Shown here: positions 50,253-59,677 of the stretch, one piece after another
Numbering within the stretch: position 1 is the stretch's first letter
Layout: each line of letters opens with the position of its first letter
Assembly: GCF_004362045.1 (NCBI RefSeq)
Contig: NZ_SNWX01000014.1
Location: forward strand, 1-64,000
Source: Halanaerobium saccharolyticum
GTDB lineage: Bacteria > Bacillota > Halanaerobiia > Halanaerobiales > Halanaerobiaceae
DNA length: 64,000 nt
Reading direction: 5' to 3'
Made by a program: the position numbers and the translations under genes
The notes under the pieces: model-generated
What the model was told of the DNA's origin: nothing
What the model saw: only the letters and a program-made list of their open reading frames with translations
Database searches by the model: none

Positions 50253-51074
50253 ATGATGAATGTTGACAAAGAAAAATGTATTGGCTGTAGCAAATGTATT
50301 GATGATTGTTTAGTAAATGATATTATAATGGTGAAGGGAAAAGCTCAAATAAAAAATGAAAGTTGTTTTAAATGCGGTCATTGTATTGCTATCTGTCCAG
50401 CAGATGCAGTTTCATCTAACGAATATAAAATGAACGAAGTAAAAGAGTATAAAGAAGAAAAATTTTCAGTTCCAGCTGATAATCTCTTGAATTTTATTAA
50501 ATTTAGAAGAACTATTAGACAATTTAAAGCTAAAAAAGTTGAAAAGAAAAAGATTAAAAAAATTATAGAAGCAGGACGTTTTGCCCCAACCGGCAGTAAT
50601 CAGCAGGATGTTTCTTTTACAGTTGTCAAAGATAAAATCGATTATTTTAGAGGACTAGTCCTAAAAAACCTAAATGAAAAAGGTAAGTCAATACTTAATA
50701 ACTTAGAACCAGAGAAAATGAAGTTCAAAAAATATGCTGAAATGTGGATCAAAATGTATCAAGATTATCAAAATGAAAATCTAGATAATGATCTCTTATT
50801 TTTTAATGCGCCACTAGTAATTGTAGTTACAGCAAATTCTACTGTTAATGGTTCCCTTGCTTCTGCCAATATGGAATTAATGGCAAATGCCCTAGATTTA
50901 GGCGCTTTATTTAGTGGCTTTACTTTAAGAGGAGCCAAAGGCCAACCAGAAATTAGAAAATTTTTAAACATTGAAAATGATAAGGAAATAATAACATCTT
51001 TAGTAATCGGCTATCCTGATGTAAAATATCTAAGAACAGTCCCCAGAAAAAAAGCTAATATTAACTGGACTTAA
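50253..51074 (+). CDS. ferredoxin-nitroreductase fusion protein
   Basis: 273 aa. Residues 1-55 are a 2[4Fe-4S] ferredoxin (CIGCSKCIDDCL and CFKCGHCIAICPADA). From about 80 an FMN-dependent nitroreductase domain follows (RRTIRQF, GRFAPTGSNQQD, LGALFSGFTLRG). The ferredoxin part can feed electrons to the flavin for reduction of nitro or quinone compounds in anaerobes. It is likely induced by a ligand of the adjacent TetR regulator. A second ATG directly follows the first. Confidence 0.92.
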   Translation: MMNVDKEKCIGCSKCIDDCLVNDIIMVKGKAQIKNESCFKCGHCIAICPADAVSSNEYKMNEVKEYKEEKFSVPADNLLNFIKFRRTIRQFKAKKVEKKKIKKIIEAGRFAPTGSNQQDVSFTVVKDKIDYFRGLVLKNLNEKGKSILNNLEPEKMKFKKYAEMWIKMYQDYQNENLDNDLLFFNAPLVIVVTANSTVNGSLASANMELMANALDLGALFSGFTLRGAKGQPEIRKFLNIENDKEIITSLVIGYPDVKYLRTVPRKKANINWT

Positions 51075-51193
51075 CTTTAACTTTAACTTAAGCTTAATCT
51101 GCAACTAAATCCTGCTGCAGTAAGAATGATTCTATCTATTAACTTAGCTTTATTTCTAACCTTTTCTCTATTTTTGTCTCAACACTGGTACAG

Positions 51194-51266
51194 ACTTAAA
51201 ATCCGGTAAGCCAAAAATATCTAAGGGTTCTCTCGAGTCTCTATCTCTCCACCATTGAATATTAGG
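51194..51266 (+). pseudogene. decayed, inverted copy of the tRNA-Ser 3' end / att core
   Basis: On the plus strand ACTTAAAATCCGGTAAGCC, then AGGGTT, CTCGAGTC, TATCTCTCCACCA and TTGAATATTA follow the tRNA-Ser 3' segment in order, with scattered substitutions and small indels. It spans almost exactly the 72-bp att core, including the 3' flank, and lacks the tRNA 5' half. Orientation is opposite to the intact tRNA 1.9 kb away. Confidence 0.8.
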
Positions 51267-51293
51267 ATTGAGGCCCATTTTAAAAGACCTGCC

Positions 51294-51338
51294 GAGTGAC
51301 AGGATTTGTTTTTTAGAAGTGAATCCTGTCACTCTCCC
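51294..51338. repeat. perfect 13-bp inverted repeat
   Basis: GAGTGACAGGATT (51294-51306) and AATCCTGTCACTC (51326-51338), with a 19-nt T-rich loop. It has no T-run after either arm. It lies in the 360-bp gene-free stretch that also holds the decayed tRNA fragment; it might be a small mobile-element remnant or an RNA hairpin. Confidence 0.65.
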
Positions 51339-51436
51339 CTCATAAAATCACTTAATTGACAAAGGTATCCCCGTCCTTTTGTTGAATATATTAAATGCAA
51401 GAAAATAATATATTTCCTAATGAAAGGATGTAAATT

Positions 51437-52174
51437 ATGAAAATAATATTGTCCCCAAGTAAAACTCAAAATCATGAGAGAAAACGCGAAAAAAAGGGTA
51501 AAAACATTTTAAAAAAAGACATGACAAAAAAATTATTCAATTACCTCAAGTCTTTATCAAAAAAAGAATTAGGATCAGAGCTTGATATTCAGGGCAATCT
51601 TTTAGATAGAACCTATGAGCTCTATCAGGAGCACAGCTGCGCAGATCAGACTATCCCGGCAATTGAATGCTATAATGGATCAGCGTTTAAACAGATCGAT
51701 ATAGATAATTATGATAAAGAGCAGTTCTCCTATATGCAGAAAAAACTCATTATTCTCTCTCCAATGTATGGTCCAGTTCATTCTGATACAGAAATCTGGC
51801 CTTACAGACTGGAAATGAAGCTAAAACCAGATGGAATTAACCTTTATGATTACTGGCAGGAAGTAATGGAGGATTATTTTGCTGATGTTGATTTAATTAT
51901 CAACCTGGCTTCAAATGAATACAGTAAAGTAGTTGAAAAAAATTATCAGGGAAAGATAGTTGACTTCTATTTTAAAGAAGAAAAAGAAAATGGCAGTCTT
52001 AAAACAGTCGGCTATTACGTCAAACAAAACAGAGGTAAAATGCTTGATCAGCTGATCAAAAATCAGGTGAAGAGTCTGGAAGAAATTAAGGAAATTGAAC
52101 TGGATGGCTATCAATATAATGAAGAACATTCTGATGGAAAAAACTTTTATTTTATAAAACCATTTGAAAAATAA
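51437..52174 (+). CDS. yaaA: YaaA-family peroxide-stress protein
   Basis: 245 aa, DUF328/YaaA family: starts MKIILSPSKTQ, with a conserved LSPMYGPVHSDTEIWPYRLEM core and the IVDFYFKEEK segment late. In E. coli YaaA limits free iron and DNA damage under peroxide stress. It is a single gene with SD GAAAGGATG and a terminator after it. Many Clostridia have this shorter, diverged version. Confidence 0.88.
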   Translation: MKIILSPSKTQNHERKREKKGKNILKKDMTKKLFNYLKSLSKKELGSELDIQGNLLDRTYELYQEHSCADQTIPAIECYNGSAFKQIDIDNYDKEQFSYMQKKLIILSPMYGPVHSDTEIWPYRLEMKLKPDGINLYDYWQEVMEDYFADVDLIINLASNEYSKVVEKNYQGKIVDFYFKEEKENGSLKTVGYYVKQNRGKMLDQLIKNQVKSLEEIKEIELDGYQYNEEHSDGKNFYFIKPFEK

Positions 52175-52209
52175 AAGTAAAATAATTAATAAAAGTTAAG
52201 TCATATTGT

Positions 52210-52236
52210 AAAGCCCGCTGAAATGGCGGGCTTTTT
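52210..52236. terminator. bidirectional terminator between yaaA and the lactonase gene
   Basis: Stem AAAGCCCGC/GCGGGCTTT with T on the plus side and A on the other. It serves the convergent genes on both strands. Confidence 0.9.
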
Positions 52237-52268
52237 GTTAATTAAATCTATTTTACTTATATCAAAAT

Positions 52269-53156
52269 TTACAGTTCAAACTTAACAGCAGCTAAACCAT
52301 TAACACCTGCCTGATATTTAAAAATCCCACCAGCATAAGGCTGCTTCTCTTTTTCTTCTTCACTCAGACCAACACTTGCTGTTGTAATATATAGTTCGTC
52401 CAAATTCTTGCCTCCAAAGGCACAGGAAGTCACATTAGAAACCGGAAGCTGAATAGAATCAATCTTTTCTCCGCTGACGGAATCCCATCTTGACACCTGG
52501 GATCCACCAAAGTGTGCTATCCAGAGTTTACCTTCAGCATCAATCGTCATTCCATCAGGTACTCCTTCACCTTCTGCCAAAGAAATAATTGTTCTCTTAT
52601 TTGAAATTTCAGCAGTTTCTAAATCATAATCAAAAGCTAAAACTTCTTTAGTCGGTGAATCAATATAATACATTGTCTTATTATCCAGACTCCAGGCCAG
52701 TCCATTAGAAATCTTAACATTTTTAACTTTCTCTTCTAAATTCAAATCCTGATCCAGACAGTATAACTTGCCGAGCTCCCTGTTTTCTTCTAAATCCATA
52801 GTTCCCACCCAGAATCTACCTTTTTGATCACACTTACCATCATTAAATCTTGTCTGGGCAGTATTAGATTCCGGATTGACTAGAATCCTCGGCTTAAAAG
52901 TTTCTGGATCAATTAGATAGAGTCCATCTTCTAGAGCTGCCAGTAATTTACCCTTTGCTGTCGGGATTAAAGCCCCTATCATCTTCTCCAGCTGAATAAC
53001 CTCATTGGCTGCTGTCGCTGGATTATAAATATTAATCGTCTTCCCTAAAATATCCACCCAGTATAACAGCTGCTTTTCTTGATCCCAGAAAGGTCCTTCT
53101 GCTATTTGTGCTCCGGCATCTATAACAAGTTCAAGTTTTTCATTAATTTTCTTCAT
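52269..53156 (-). CDS. SMP-30/gluconolactonase family lactonase
   Basis: 295 aa six-bladed beta-propeller. AEGPFWDQEKQLLYWVDILG at the start (metal-ligand Glu), NDGKCDQKGRFWVGTMD, NGLAWSLDNKTMYYIDSP and PDGMTIDAEGKLWIAHFGGSQ are the family metal-site motifs. It hydrolyses sugar-acid lactones. ATG 53156 has AAAGGTGAG 8 nt upstream; a GTG three codons earlier is possible. It is the last gene of a likely sugar-acid operon after the alcohol dehydrogenase. Confidence 0.9.
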   Translation of the reverse strand: MKKINEKLELVIDAGAQIAEGPFWDQEKQLLYWVDILGKTINIYNPATAANEVIQLEKMIGALIPTAKGKLLAALEDGLYLIDPETFKPRILVNPESNTAQTRFNDGKCDQKGRFWVGTMDLEENRELGKLYCLDQDLNLEEKVKNVKISNGLAWSLDNKTMYYIDSPTKEVLAFDYDLETAEISNKRTIISLAEGEGVPDGMTIDAEGKLWIAHFGGSQVSRWDSVSGEKIDSIQLPVSNVTSCAFGGKNLDELYITTASVGLSEEEKEKQPYAGGIFKYQAGVNGLAAVKFEL

Positions 53157-53172
53157 CAAACTCACTCACCTT

Positions 53173-54456
53173 TTATTCATCCATATTTTTTATCAGACTT
53201 AAATCCCCAGTTTTTGCAGCCTCCAGGATTGGAGCCATATACTCATCTACCAGTGAAGCATCAAGTGGAATTGGCATATTCTTTAATTTCATTTCCAATT
53301 GAGGATCTTTAGCAGCTTTTAAAGCTCTTTCTAGATGCTGATCAGTAAATCCATCCAGTTCTGACAGGGTGGTTGGAAAATCAATTTCTTTTGCAAAATT
53401 GATCATTCCCCTGGCAACTGCTTCACCCAGATGGCGGCCACTTAAATCATCAAGATCAGTTTCTAGATACCCATTTTTTTGAAAAATATCACCAATAACT
53501 TTTAATTGGGGTTCTATAGCAGGAGCAAAAAAGACTGTGTAATAAATATTCATTATCCCACAGGCGCGACCATGACTGCTTGCATCTACTAAAGAAAAAC
53601 TGGTTAGATGACCGCCATTAGTACCTCCGACCATAATTGAATAAGCTCCTAAATCTGTTGCTAATCCTAAAGCCTCCCGGGCTTCAGTATCCTGTAAGTC
53701 ATTAACTACTTTCGGTGTATTTTTAACTATCAGCTCTACTGCTGTAGAAGCAATTTCTTTTTCTAAATCATAATTTTGATCATTGATCCCATAAAAAACT
53801 TCCAGGCAGTGTGAAATACCATCAAAAGCACCATCAACTGTGACATCTAGAGGCATTGTTTTTGTTAGTTCATAATCAAAAACAGATTTGGCTGGAATAA
53901 CAGCATCATCTACAATTAATTTTTTCTGGCCGCTGACTACATCAGTTACATTTGAATATTTTGTCAGATGAGCACCAGAACTTGATGCAGTTTGAACAGC
54001 TATAGTTGGGATTAAATGTTCTTTACTGTGCCCTAAGGCTTCTGTTACCATATCCGTTCCAAAGTATTTATCAATATGAGGACTATAATGGCCAAGTGAA
54101 GCCAGTACATTTGCAGCTTTAACTGCATCAATTGTACTTCCACCACCAATAACTATTATGCAGTCAGGTTCAAAAGTATGAAGATATCCTGCCAGACGAT
54201 AGACATCTTCCCGCGGAGCATTTGGGTCTGCACCCGGCAGTACTCTATTTCCGGCTATTTTTATCCTGTTTTTCTTAAGCGATTTCTGAATATCTCTAAC
54301 AGCAGTCTCCAGATATGTATCATTAGAGATTAACAAAACATTATCTCCATATTCTTTAGCATATTCACCGACTTTATTTAGAATTCCAACACCTGAAGCA
54401 TATTCATCTCCTTTAAAATCATAGAGAAGCTTTTCTGCCTTTTCTTTTAAAGTCAT
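53173..54456 (-). CDS. iron-containing alcohol dehydrogenase
   Basis: 427 aa, group III metal-dependent ADH. NAD site VIGGGSTIDAVKA; metal ligands in DGAFDGISHCLEVF and HLTSFSLVDASSHGRACG. It probably reduces or oxidises a sugar-derived aldehyde, ketone or hydroxyacid; its position between a D-2-hydroxyacid dehydrogenase and an SMP-30 lactonase suggests a role in sugar-acid catabolism. SD GAAAGGTGG, ATG 54456. Confidence 0.92.
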   Translation of the reverse strand: MTLKEKAEKLLYDFKGDEYASGVGILNKVGEYAKEYGDNVLLISNDTYLETAVRDIQKSLKKNRIKIAGNRVLPGADPNAPREDVYRLAGYLHTFEPDCIIVIGGGSTIDAVKAANVLASLGHYSPHIDKYFGTDMVTEALGHSKEHLIPTIAVQTASSSGAHLTKYSNVTDVVSGQKKLIVDDAVIPAKSVFDYELTKTMPLDVTVDGAFDGISHCLEVFYGINDQNYDLEKEIASTAVELIVKNTPKVVNDLQDTEAREALGLATDLGAYSIMVGGTNGGHLTSFSLVDASSHGRACGIMNIYYTVFFAPAIEPQLKVIGDIFQKNGYLETDLDDLSGRHLGEAVARGMINFAKEIDFPTTLSELDGFTDQHLERALKAAKDPQLEMKLKNMPIPLDASLVDEYMAPILEAAKTGDLSLIKNMDE

Positions 54457-54503
54457 TTTAAAAATTCCACCTTTCGTGAAGGTTTTTGAATTCCAGAATT
54501 GTT

Positions 54504-55457
54504 TTAGCTTACCACATTCTGCGGTTTACCGGCCAGCCAGGTTTCTATATTTGTAAATACTATCTCAGCTCTTTTTAAAAATGCTTCCTCTGTGGCAAAA
54601 GCTGTATGAGGAGTTAAAATAGTATTTTGGGCATTTAAAAGCGGATGATCTCCGGGAATCGGCGGCTCCATCTCAAAAACATCGATACCTGCTCCGGCAA
54701 TTTCTTCCTTATTTAAAGCCTCAGCCAGCGCCTGGCTGTCAACTACAGGACCGCGAGCTGTATTAATTAAAATTGCACTTTTTTTCATCAGAGCAATTTT
54801 TTCGGCATCAATTAAATTTTCCGTTGCTTCTTTAAGTGGGACATGCAGACTCACAATATCACTTTTCTGCATCAGCTCATCTAGTTCCAGATATTCCACT
54901 TCAAGTTCTTCTCCGCTTTGATGTTTTTTATGATTATCTACTAAAATATTGCAGCCAAAAGCATCTGCAATCCGGGCAGTCTTCTGACCGATTGAACCAA
55001 AACCAACTATGCCAAAATTTTTGCCGGCAAGTTCGTTTCCAATTAGACCCGCTCTGGTTTCTCCTGCTCTTACTGCCTGATCAGAATCCTTAATCTTCCG
55101 CATTAAGTCAATTGTCAGTCCAAAGACCAGCTCAGCCACAGCCTGATTGGCATAACCAGAAGCATTGGCAACCAAAATATCATTTTCCCGGCAGGCTTCC
55201 ATAGCAAGATGATCAAAACCGGTAAAAGCAACCGAAATCATCTTTAAATTCGGACAGGCATTAATAACTTCTGCAGAAAGTGGCTGATTGGCAATTATTA
55301 TTATATCAGCAGCCTCTGCTCTTTTAATCATTTCTGCCTCATCTTTGGCTCGATTAGAATAAGCTGTCAGCTGATGTCCCTCAGCCTCAAATCTCTGCCG
55401 ATATTCTTCAATCTTCATCATCGAGATATTAATTGGCTCAATCATCACAATTTTCAT
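54504..55457 (-). CDS. D-2-hydroxyacid dehydrogenase (NAD-dependent)
   Basis: 317 aa of the SerA/PdxB/GyaR family. Rossmann motif GIVGFGSIGQKTARIADAFG, catalytic Arg in NTARGPVVD, Glu in GAGIDVFEMEPP and His in ILTPHTAFAT. No ACT domain. It may act on glyoxylate, hydroxypyruvate or another 2-ketoacid, in step with the next two enzymes. SD GGGGGG, ATG 55457. Confidence 0.92.
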   Translation of the reverse strand: MKIVMIEPINISMMKIEEYRQRFEAEGHQLTAYSNRAKDEAEMIKRAEAADIIIIANQPLSAEVINACPNLKMISVAFTGFDHLAMEACRENDILVANASGYANQAVAELVFGLTIDLMRKIKDSDQAVRAGETRAGLIGNELAGKNFGIVGFGSIGQKTARIADAFGCNILVDNHKKHQSGEELEVEYLELDELMQKSDIVSLHVPLKEATENLIDAEKIALMKKSAILINTARGPVVDSQALAEALNKEEIAGAGIDVFEMEPPIPGDHPLLNAQNTILTPHTAFATEEAFLKRAEIVFTNIETWLAGKPQNVVS

Positions 55458-55504
55458 TTAGCATCCCCCCTGAATTATAATCGTTAACTAAAAGTTAATT
55501 TATT

Positions 55505-56281
55505 TTAAGCACTTTTCTCTTCTTTAATTTTTTCAAAAGCATCATTTATTTTTTTGAATTCCTGTTCAGCAAAATCCACAAATTCTTCCGGCAGTCCTTT
55601 ACCAATTACATTGTCAGGATGAAAGTCTTTTGCCTTCTGACGGTACTTGCGTTTAACCTCTTTAAAATCCGCCTCAGGTGAACATTCTAAAATTTTATAG
55701 TATTTTTCTAAATCAGCTGTATCTACATACTGAGATCTGATACTCTCATACTGACTGTCATCTATATTAAATATTTTTTTAGCTTTTTTTATGTATTCCT
55801 CTTCTTTATGATGAAAATCATTATCTGCCACCGCAACTCGCATCAGTAAATCAAACATTCCTAAAACCAAAGTCTGTTCATTTTTAAAGTTGTCATAAAA
55901 CTGCTGTGCATATTCTTCAAAAGTGCTGTTTTTCTTTTTTGCTTCATCAAAAACTCTAATAGCCAGTTTTCTGGCTTCTCCCTGCAGCTTGAGCTCATTT
56001 TTTATAAAACGATCGATAGTCTTAATCTCTGCTCTGCTGACTGTTCCATCAGCCTGAGCAAATTTTGCCAGCATCGAAAAGATACTGGTAAAAAAGATTG
56101 TCTGTTTTTCTTCCTGCTGATTTAAATTACCTCTCTGCCCAGCTCCAAATTGATTACCATTAGAATTACTGGAACTACTCTGATCAAAGTGATTCCCAAT
56201 AGCAGCTCCAATTACTGCTCCTAAAGGACCACCAAAAGACCAGCCAACTGTACCGCCAAGAATTTTTCCCATCCAGGCCAT
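55505..56281 (-). CDS. TerB-DnaJ protein (DjlA-like co-chaperone)
   Basis: 258 aa. A glycine-rich N-terminal segment (GKILGGTVGWSFGGPLGAVIGAAIG) is followed by a Gln/Asn/Ser linker, a TerB domain (about 65-180) and a C-terminal J domain with the essential HPD (KAKDFHPDNVIGKG). The order equals that of E. coli DjlA, a membrane-associated DnaK partner. ATG 56281 follows GGAGGT by 7 nt; the frame could be read five codons longer. Confidence 0.9.
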   Translation of the reverse strand: MAWMGKILGGTVGWSFGGPLGAVIGAAIGNHFDQSSSSNSNGNQFGAGQRGNLNQQEEKQTIFFTSIFSMLAKFAQADGTVSRAEIKTIDRFIKNELKLQGEARKLAIRVFDEAKKKNSTFEEYAQQFYDNFKNEQTLVLGMFDLLMRVAVADNDFHHKEEEYIKKAKKIFNIDDSQYESIRSQYVDTADLEKYYKILECSPEADFKEVKRKYRQKAKDFHPDNVIGKGLPEEFVDFAEQEFKKINDAFEKIKEEKSA

Positions 56282-56306
56282 AATTTTAACCTCCAATTAA
56301 ATTTTA

Positions 56307-57074
56307 TTAACTCTTAACCTTATACCCGATCTTGAATAAATAAGTAACTATCACCAGCAAAACAACAACCAGACTGCTGATAATTAAAGCTGAAAAAGCA
56401 GGTGCAATATCTGATTGACCGACAAATGAGTAACGAACCGCATCAACCATGTAAAAAACGGGGTTAAATAAAGAAACTTCACTCCAGATTCCGGGCAGAC
56501 CCTTAACCGAATAAAAAACACCACTTAAAAAAGTCAGCGGGGTAATAAAAAAGTTGGAGAAAATTGAAACATGATCAAATTTCTCTGCCCACAAACCGGC
56601 AATTATCCCAAAAAGGGAGAAAATAGAAGAAACTAATATTGCAAAAAATACAGCTAAAAACGGATGAGCAACAGCTCCCCCATAAAAGAAAGTAGCTACC
56701 AGATAAGTCACGCTACCAACCAGCATTCCCCGGACCATTCCCCCGATCATAAATCCTAGAGTTAGTTCAATATGAGAAAAGGGGGCCAGCAAAAAATCAA
56801 TAATAATCCCATTGTATTTAGCTCCAATCAAAGAAGAAGATGTATTGGCAAATGAATTCTGAATCAAGCTCATCATAATCAAACCGGGTACGATAAAATT
56901 TATATAGGGAATTCCATATCCTGCAACCTCTCGATTCTGAAAAGAATAGGAAAAAATAATTAAATATAAACCTGTGGAAATTAAAGGCGCAAATATAGTC
57001 TGAATGGCCACCTTGGAAAATCTGGCAACCTCTCTTTTAACAAGGCTGAAAAAAGTAATTGTATTAATTGTCAT
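56307..57074 (-). CDS. ABC-2 type exporter permease
   Basis: 255 aa, six predicted membrane helices. It contains the ABC-2 features KVAIQTIFAPLISTGLYLIIF, FIVPGLIMMSLIQNSFAN, the FDHVSIFSNFFITPLTFLSGVFY segment and LFNPVFYMVDAVRYSFVG, as in NodJ/YadH-type exporters of polysaccharides or drugs. It overlaps the ATPase gene end by 11 bp, so subunits are made in step. Substrate unknown. Confidence 0.9.
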   Translation of the reverse strand: MTINTITFFSLVKREVARFSKVAIQTIFAPLISTGLYLIIFSYSFQNREVAGYGIPYINFIVPGLIMMSLIQNSFANTSSSLIGAKYNGIIIDFLLAPFSHIELTLGFMIGGMVRGMLVGSVTYLVATFFYGGAVAHPFLAVFFAILVSSIFSLFGIIAGLWAEKFDHVSIFSNFFITPLTFLSGVFYSVKGLPGIWSEVSLFNPVFYMVDAVRYSFVGQSDIAPAFSALIISSLVVVLLVIVTYLFKIGYKVKS

Positions 57075-57984
57075 CATCCCCTAAATTAGTCAGCTTAATA
57101 AAGACATCTTCCAGCTTCGCACTTTCAATGTCCATGTCAATAATATCTAAATTCAAATCGTTTATTTTTCTAAGAATTTTATTCAAATTCTTTTTTGCAG
57201 ATTCAATTTTGATCTGTCTCTGGTCATCACTTAATTCAAAATCAATTTCTAAAAATTCTTCCTCTAGGCCTTTTACTGGATCAGCAAATTTAACACTAAT
57301 TACTTTTTTATCAATAGAATTAATTAGGTTTTCTTTGCTGTCAACCTTAACTATCTTTCCTTTGTTCATAATTGCAATCCGGTCACAGAGTGCCTCTGCC
57401 TCTTCCAGATAATGGGTGGTTAAAATGATAGTTTTCCCCTGCTGATTAAGCTGGATCACATATTCCCAGAGGCTGTTTCTCAACTCCACATCAACCCCGG
57501 CAGTTGGCTCATCTAAAACAATAATTTCCGGATCATGAACCAGGGCTTTGGCTATCAGCAGTCTTCTTCTCATCCCACCAGATAGCTGCCTTGGTCCTAT
57601 CTCTGCCTTATCATCAAGGCTTAAAGCCTGCAGCAGTTCATCAATTTTATCCCCGTTATCTTTAATTCCAAAATAGCCGGAATGAATCTCCAGTGTTTCC
57701 CGCACAGTAAAATAAGGATCAAAAGTAATCTCCTGAGGCACAATTCCCAGTGATTTTTTAGTTTTCCTATAATCAGTTATAATGTCATTACCTAATACCG
57801 TGACCTCACCCGAATCCTTATGGACCAGACCACCTAAAATTCCAATCAAAGTACTTTTCCCGGCCCCATTGGGACCTAACAAACCAAAAAACTCACCTTT
57901 TTGAATATCTAAATTTATATCATCTAAAGCCTGTAAATTACCATAACTTTTATTAATCTCTCTAATTTTAATAGCTGTCGACAT
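57064..57984 (-). CDS. ABC exporter ATP-binding protein
   Basis: 306 aa, CcmA/YadG-like ATPase. Walker A GPNGAGKST, signature LSGGMRRRLLIAKAL, Walker B IIVLDEPTAGVD and switch TTHYLEEAEAL. About 90 C-terminal residues form the extra domain of drug or polysaccharide exporter ATPases. SD AAGGAGG, ATG 57984. Forms the exporter with the next gene. Confidence 0.93.
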   Translation of the reverse strand: MSTAIKIREINKSYGNLQALDDINLDIQKGEFFGLLGPNGAGKSTLIGILGGLVHKDSGEVTVLGNDIITDYRKTKKSLGIVPQEITFDPYFTVRETLEIHSGYFGIKDNGDKIDELLQALSLDDKAEIGPRQLSGGMRRRLLIAKALVHDPEIIVLDEPTAGVDVELRNSLWEYVIQLNQQGKTIILTTHYLEEAEALCDRIAIMNKGKIVKVDSKENLINSIDKKVISVKFADPVKGLEEEFLEIDFELSDDQRQIKIESAKKNLNKILRKINDLNLDIIDMDIESAKLEDVFIKLTNLGDDDN

Positions 57985-58045
57985 CTTATTCCTCCTTATA
58001 CCCCTATCAATAGGGCTGTTATCTTCTTATCAATCAATTTAAACT

Positions 58046-59413
58046 TTAAATGGTTTCTCTCATTCTGCCCATTGAACTTTTAATTGTAGCTATCAGCCAG
58101 ACTATCATGATTACAAAAGATACTGTTTCTGCAATCGGAAAGGAAAGCCAGACAGCATTCAGTCCAAAAAATTCTCCTAAAAGATACATTCCGGGAACTA
58201 AAAGTACTGCCTGTCTTAAAAATGTTATCGCAAAACTGGGCATTCCCTTACCAACAGCCTGAAAAGTCGCGACTCCAATAATATTTAAAACCATAAAGAA
58301 ATAGGATAAGCTTACTCTTCTTAAGGCTCCGATCCCAATATTTAAAAGTTCTGGATCACTGTTAAATAATCTAATGATAGCTCCTGGAAATAGCTGAAAA
58401 ATTATAAAACCAAATACCCCAAAACTTAAAGCAGCTGCATTACCAACCAGAATGGTTTTTTTCATTCGCTCTGGATTATTATGGCCATAATTATAGCCGA
58501 CTATTGGCAGATATCCCTGAGTTAAACCAAAGACCATCATCAAGAAAAAAGACTGCATTCTAAAAATTAAGCCCATGACCGCTATTGCAGTCGAAGAAAA
58601 GGCTCCTAAAATTAAATTGATAAATACAATTGAAACACTAAACAGCAGTCGGTTAGCCATTGCTGGAATACCCACATTATAGATTTCTTTAATAATTTGA
58701 AAATCAAATTTAAAGTCCTCTAATTTTAGAGTTAACTCATTTTTATCACTAAATAAAACAAAAACTATAAAAATTCCACCTATAAAACGTGAAAAAACAG
58801 TTGCATAGGCAGCTCCAGCTACACCGAGCTGAGGAAATGGACCCAGACCAAAAATTAAAAAAGGATCAATAATCATATTTAAGACTGCTCCGATCATCAT
58901 TGTCAGCATTGGGACAAATGTATTTCCTTCTCCCCGCAGTATATAGTTAAAAGTAGCAGGAATAAAAATTGCAATCGAGCCGGTTAATATTATATTTATA
59001 TACTGATAACCTAAGTCGATTAAAACTGGATCATTAGTAAATAATCTGATGATATTTTCTGAAAAAAATATTCCCAGCAGCCCACCTAAAATTCCATAAA
59101 TAATTGCAATAAAAAAGACGTGTTCTGCCACATTATTAGCTCGACATTTATCTCCTTTTCCTAATAATCGGGAGATCAAAGAACTTGTACCCACTCCTGT
59201 TCCAACTCCAACTGCAATTAAAAACATCTGTACCGGAAAAGAAATGGATAAAGCTGATAGAGCATCTGTACTTAAACGGCCTACATAAATACTGTCTACT
59301 ATATTATACAGAGCCTGAATGAGCATCCCTGCAATAGCAGGAGCAGATAATTTGAAAAGTAATTTTACTATCGGTTCTTCGCCCATTCTAGCTGATTTTG
59401 ATGTAAGTGCCAT
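58046..59413 (-). CDS. MATE-family efflux transporter
   Basis: 455 aa with about 12 helices in two MatE halves. ALYNIVDSIYVGRLSTDALSALSISFP and RGEGNTFVPMLTMMIGAVLNMIIDPFLIFG are the family signatures. It likely exports drugs or metabolites with Na+ or H+. SD GGAGGG, ATG 59413. It is followed by the ABC exporter genes after 61 bp but probably has its own promoter. Confidence 0.93.
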   Translation of the reverse strand: MALTSKSARMGEEPIVKLLFKLSAPAIAGMLIQALYNIVDSIYVGRLSTDALSALSISFPVQMFLIAVGVGTGVGTSSLISRLLGKGDKCRANNVAEHVFFIAIIYGILGGLLGIFFSENIIRLFTNDPVLIDLGYQYINIILTGSIAIFIPATFNYILRGEGNTFVPMLTMMIGAVLNMIIDPFLIFGLGPFPQLGVAGAAYATVFSRFIGGIFIVFVLFSDKNELTLKLEDFKFDFQIIKEIYNVGIPAMANRLLFSVSIVFINLILGAFSSTAIAVMGLIFRMQSFFLMMVFGLTQGYLPIVGYNYGHNNPERMKKTILVGNAAALSFGVFGFIIFQLFPGAIIRLFNSDPELLNIGIGALRRVSLSYFFMVLNIIGVATFQAVGKGMPSFAITFLRQAVLLVPGMYLLGEFFGLNAVWLSFPIAETVSFVIMIVWLIATIKSSMGRMRETI

Positions 59414-59578
59414 TTTATCCCTCCAATTAAAACAAATTTATTTTTCTCGTGTAACTTTGTCCAAATTTAGTTTAATTTAATTCATGATTAAAATTTTATC
59501 CAAATATCTCACTATTTAAATATTCTATCACAAAAAGAGTGAGTAATAAAATAAGACTGACAACAATTCTTTAATTAA

Positions 59579-59623
59579 AAAACACCCTTATCGGCAGATT
59601 AATCAAGCCTTTAAGGGTGTTTT
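59579..59623 (-). terminator. terminator of nrdJ
   Basis: Stem AAACACCCTTA/TAAGGGTGTTT with a 21-nt loop and T-runs on both strands. It lies about 55 nt past the nrdJ stop. Confidence 0.85.
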
Positions 59624-59677
59624 TTTATCAGAGTTATTGTTTTTCCATTAATTGGTTCCATACCCGGTACGGGCACT

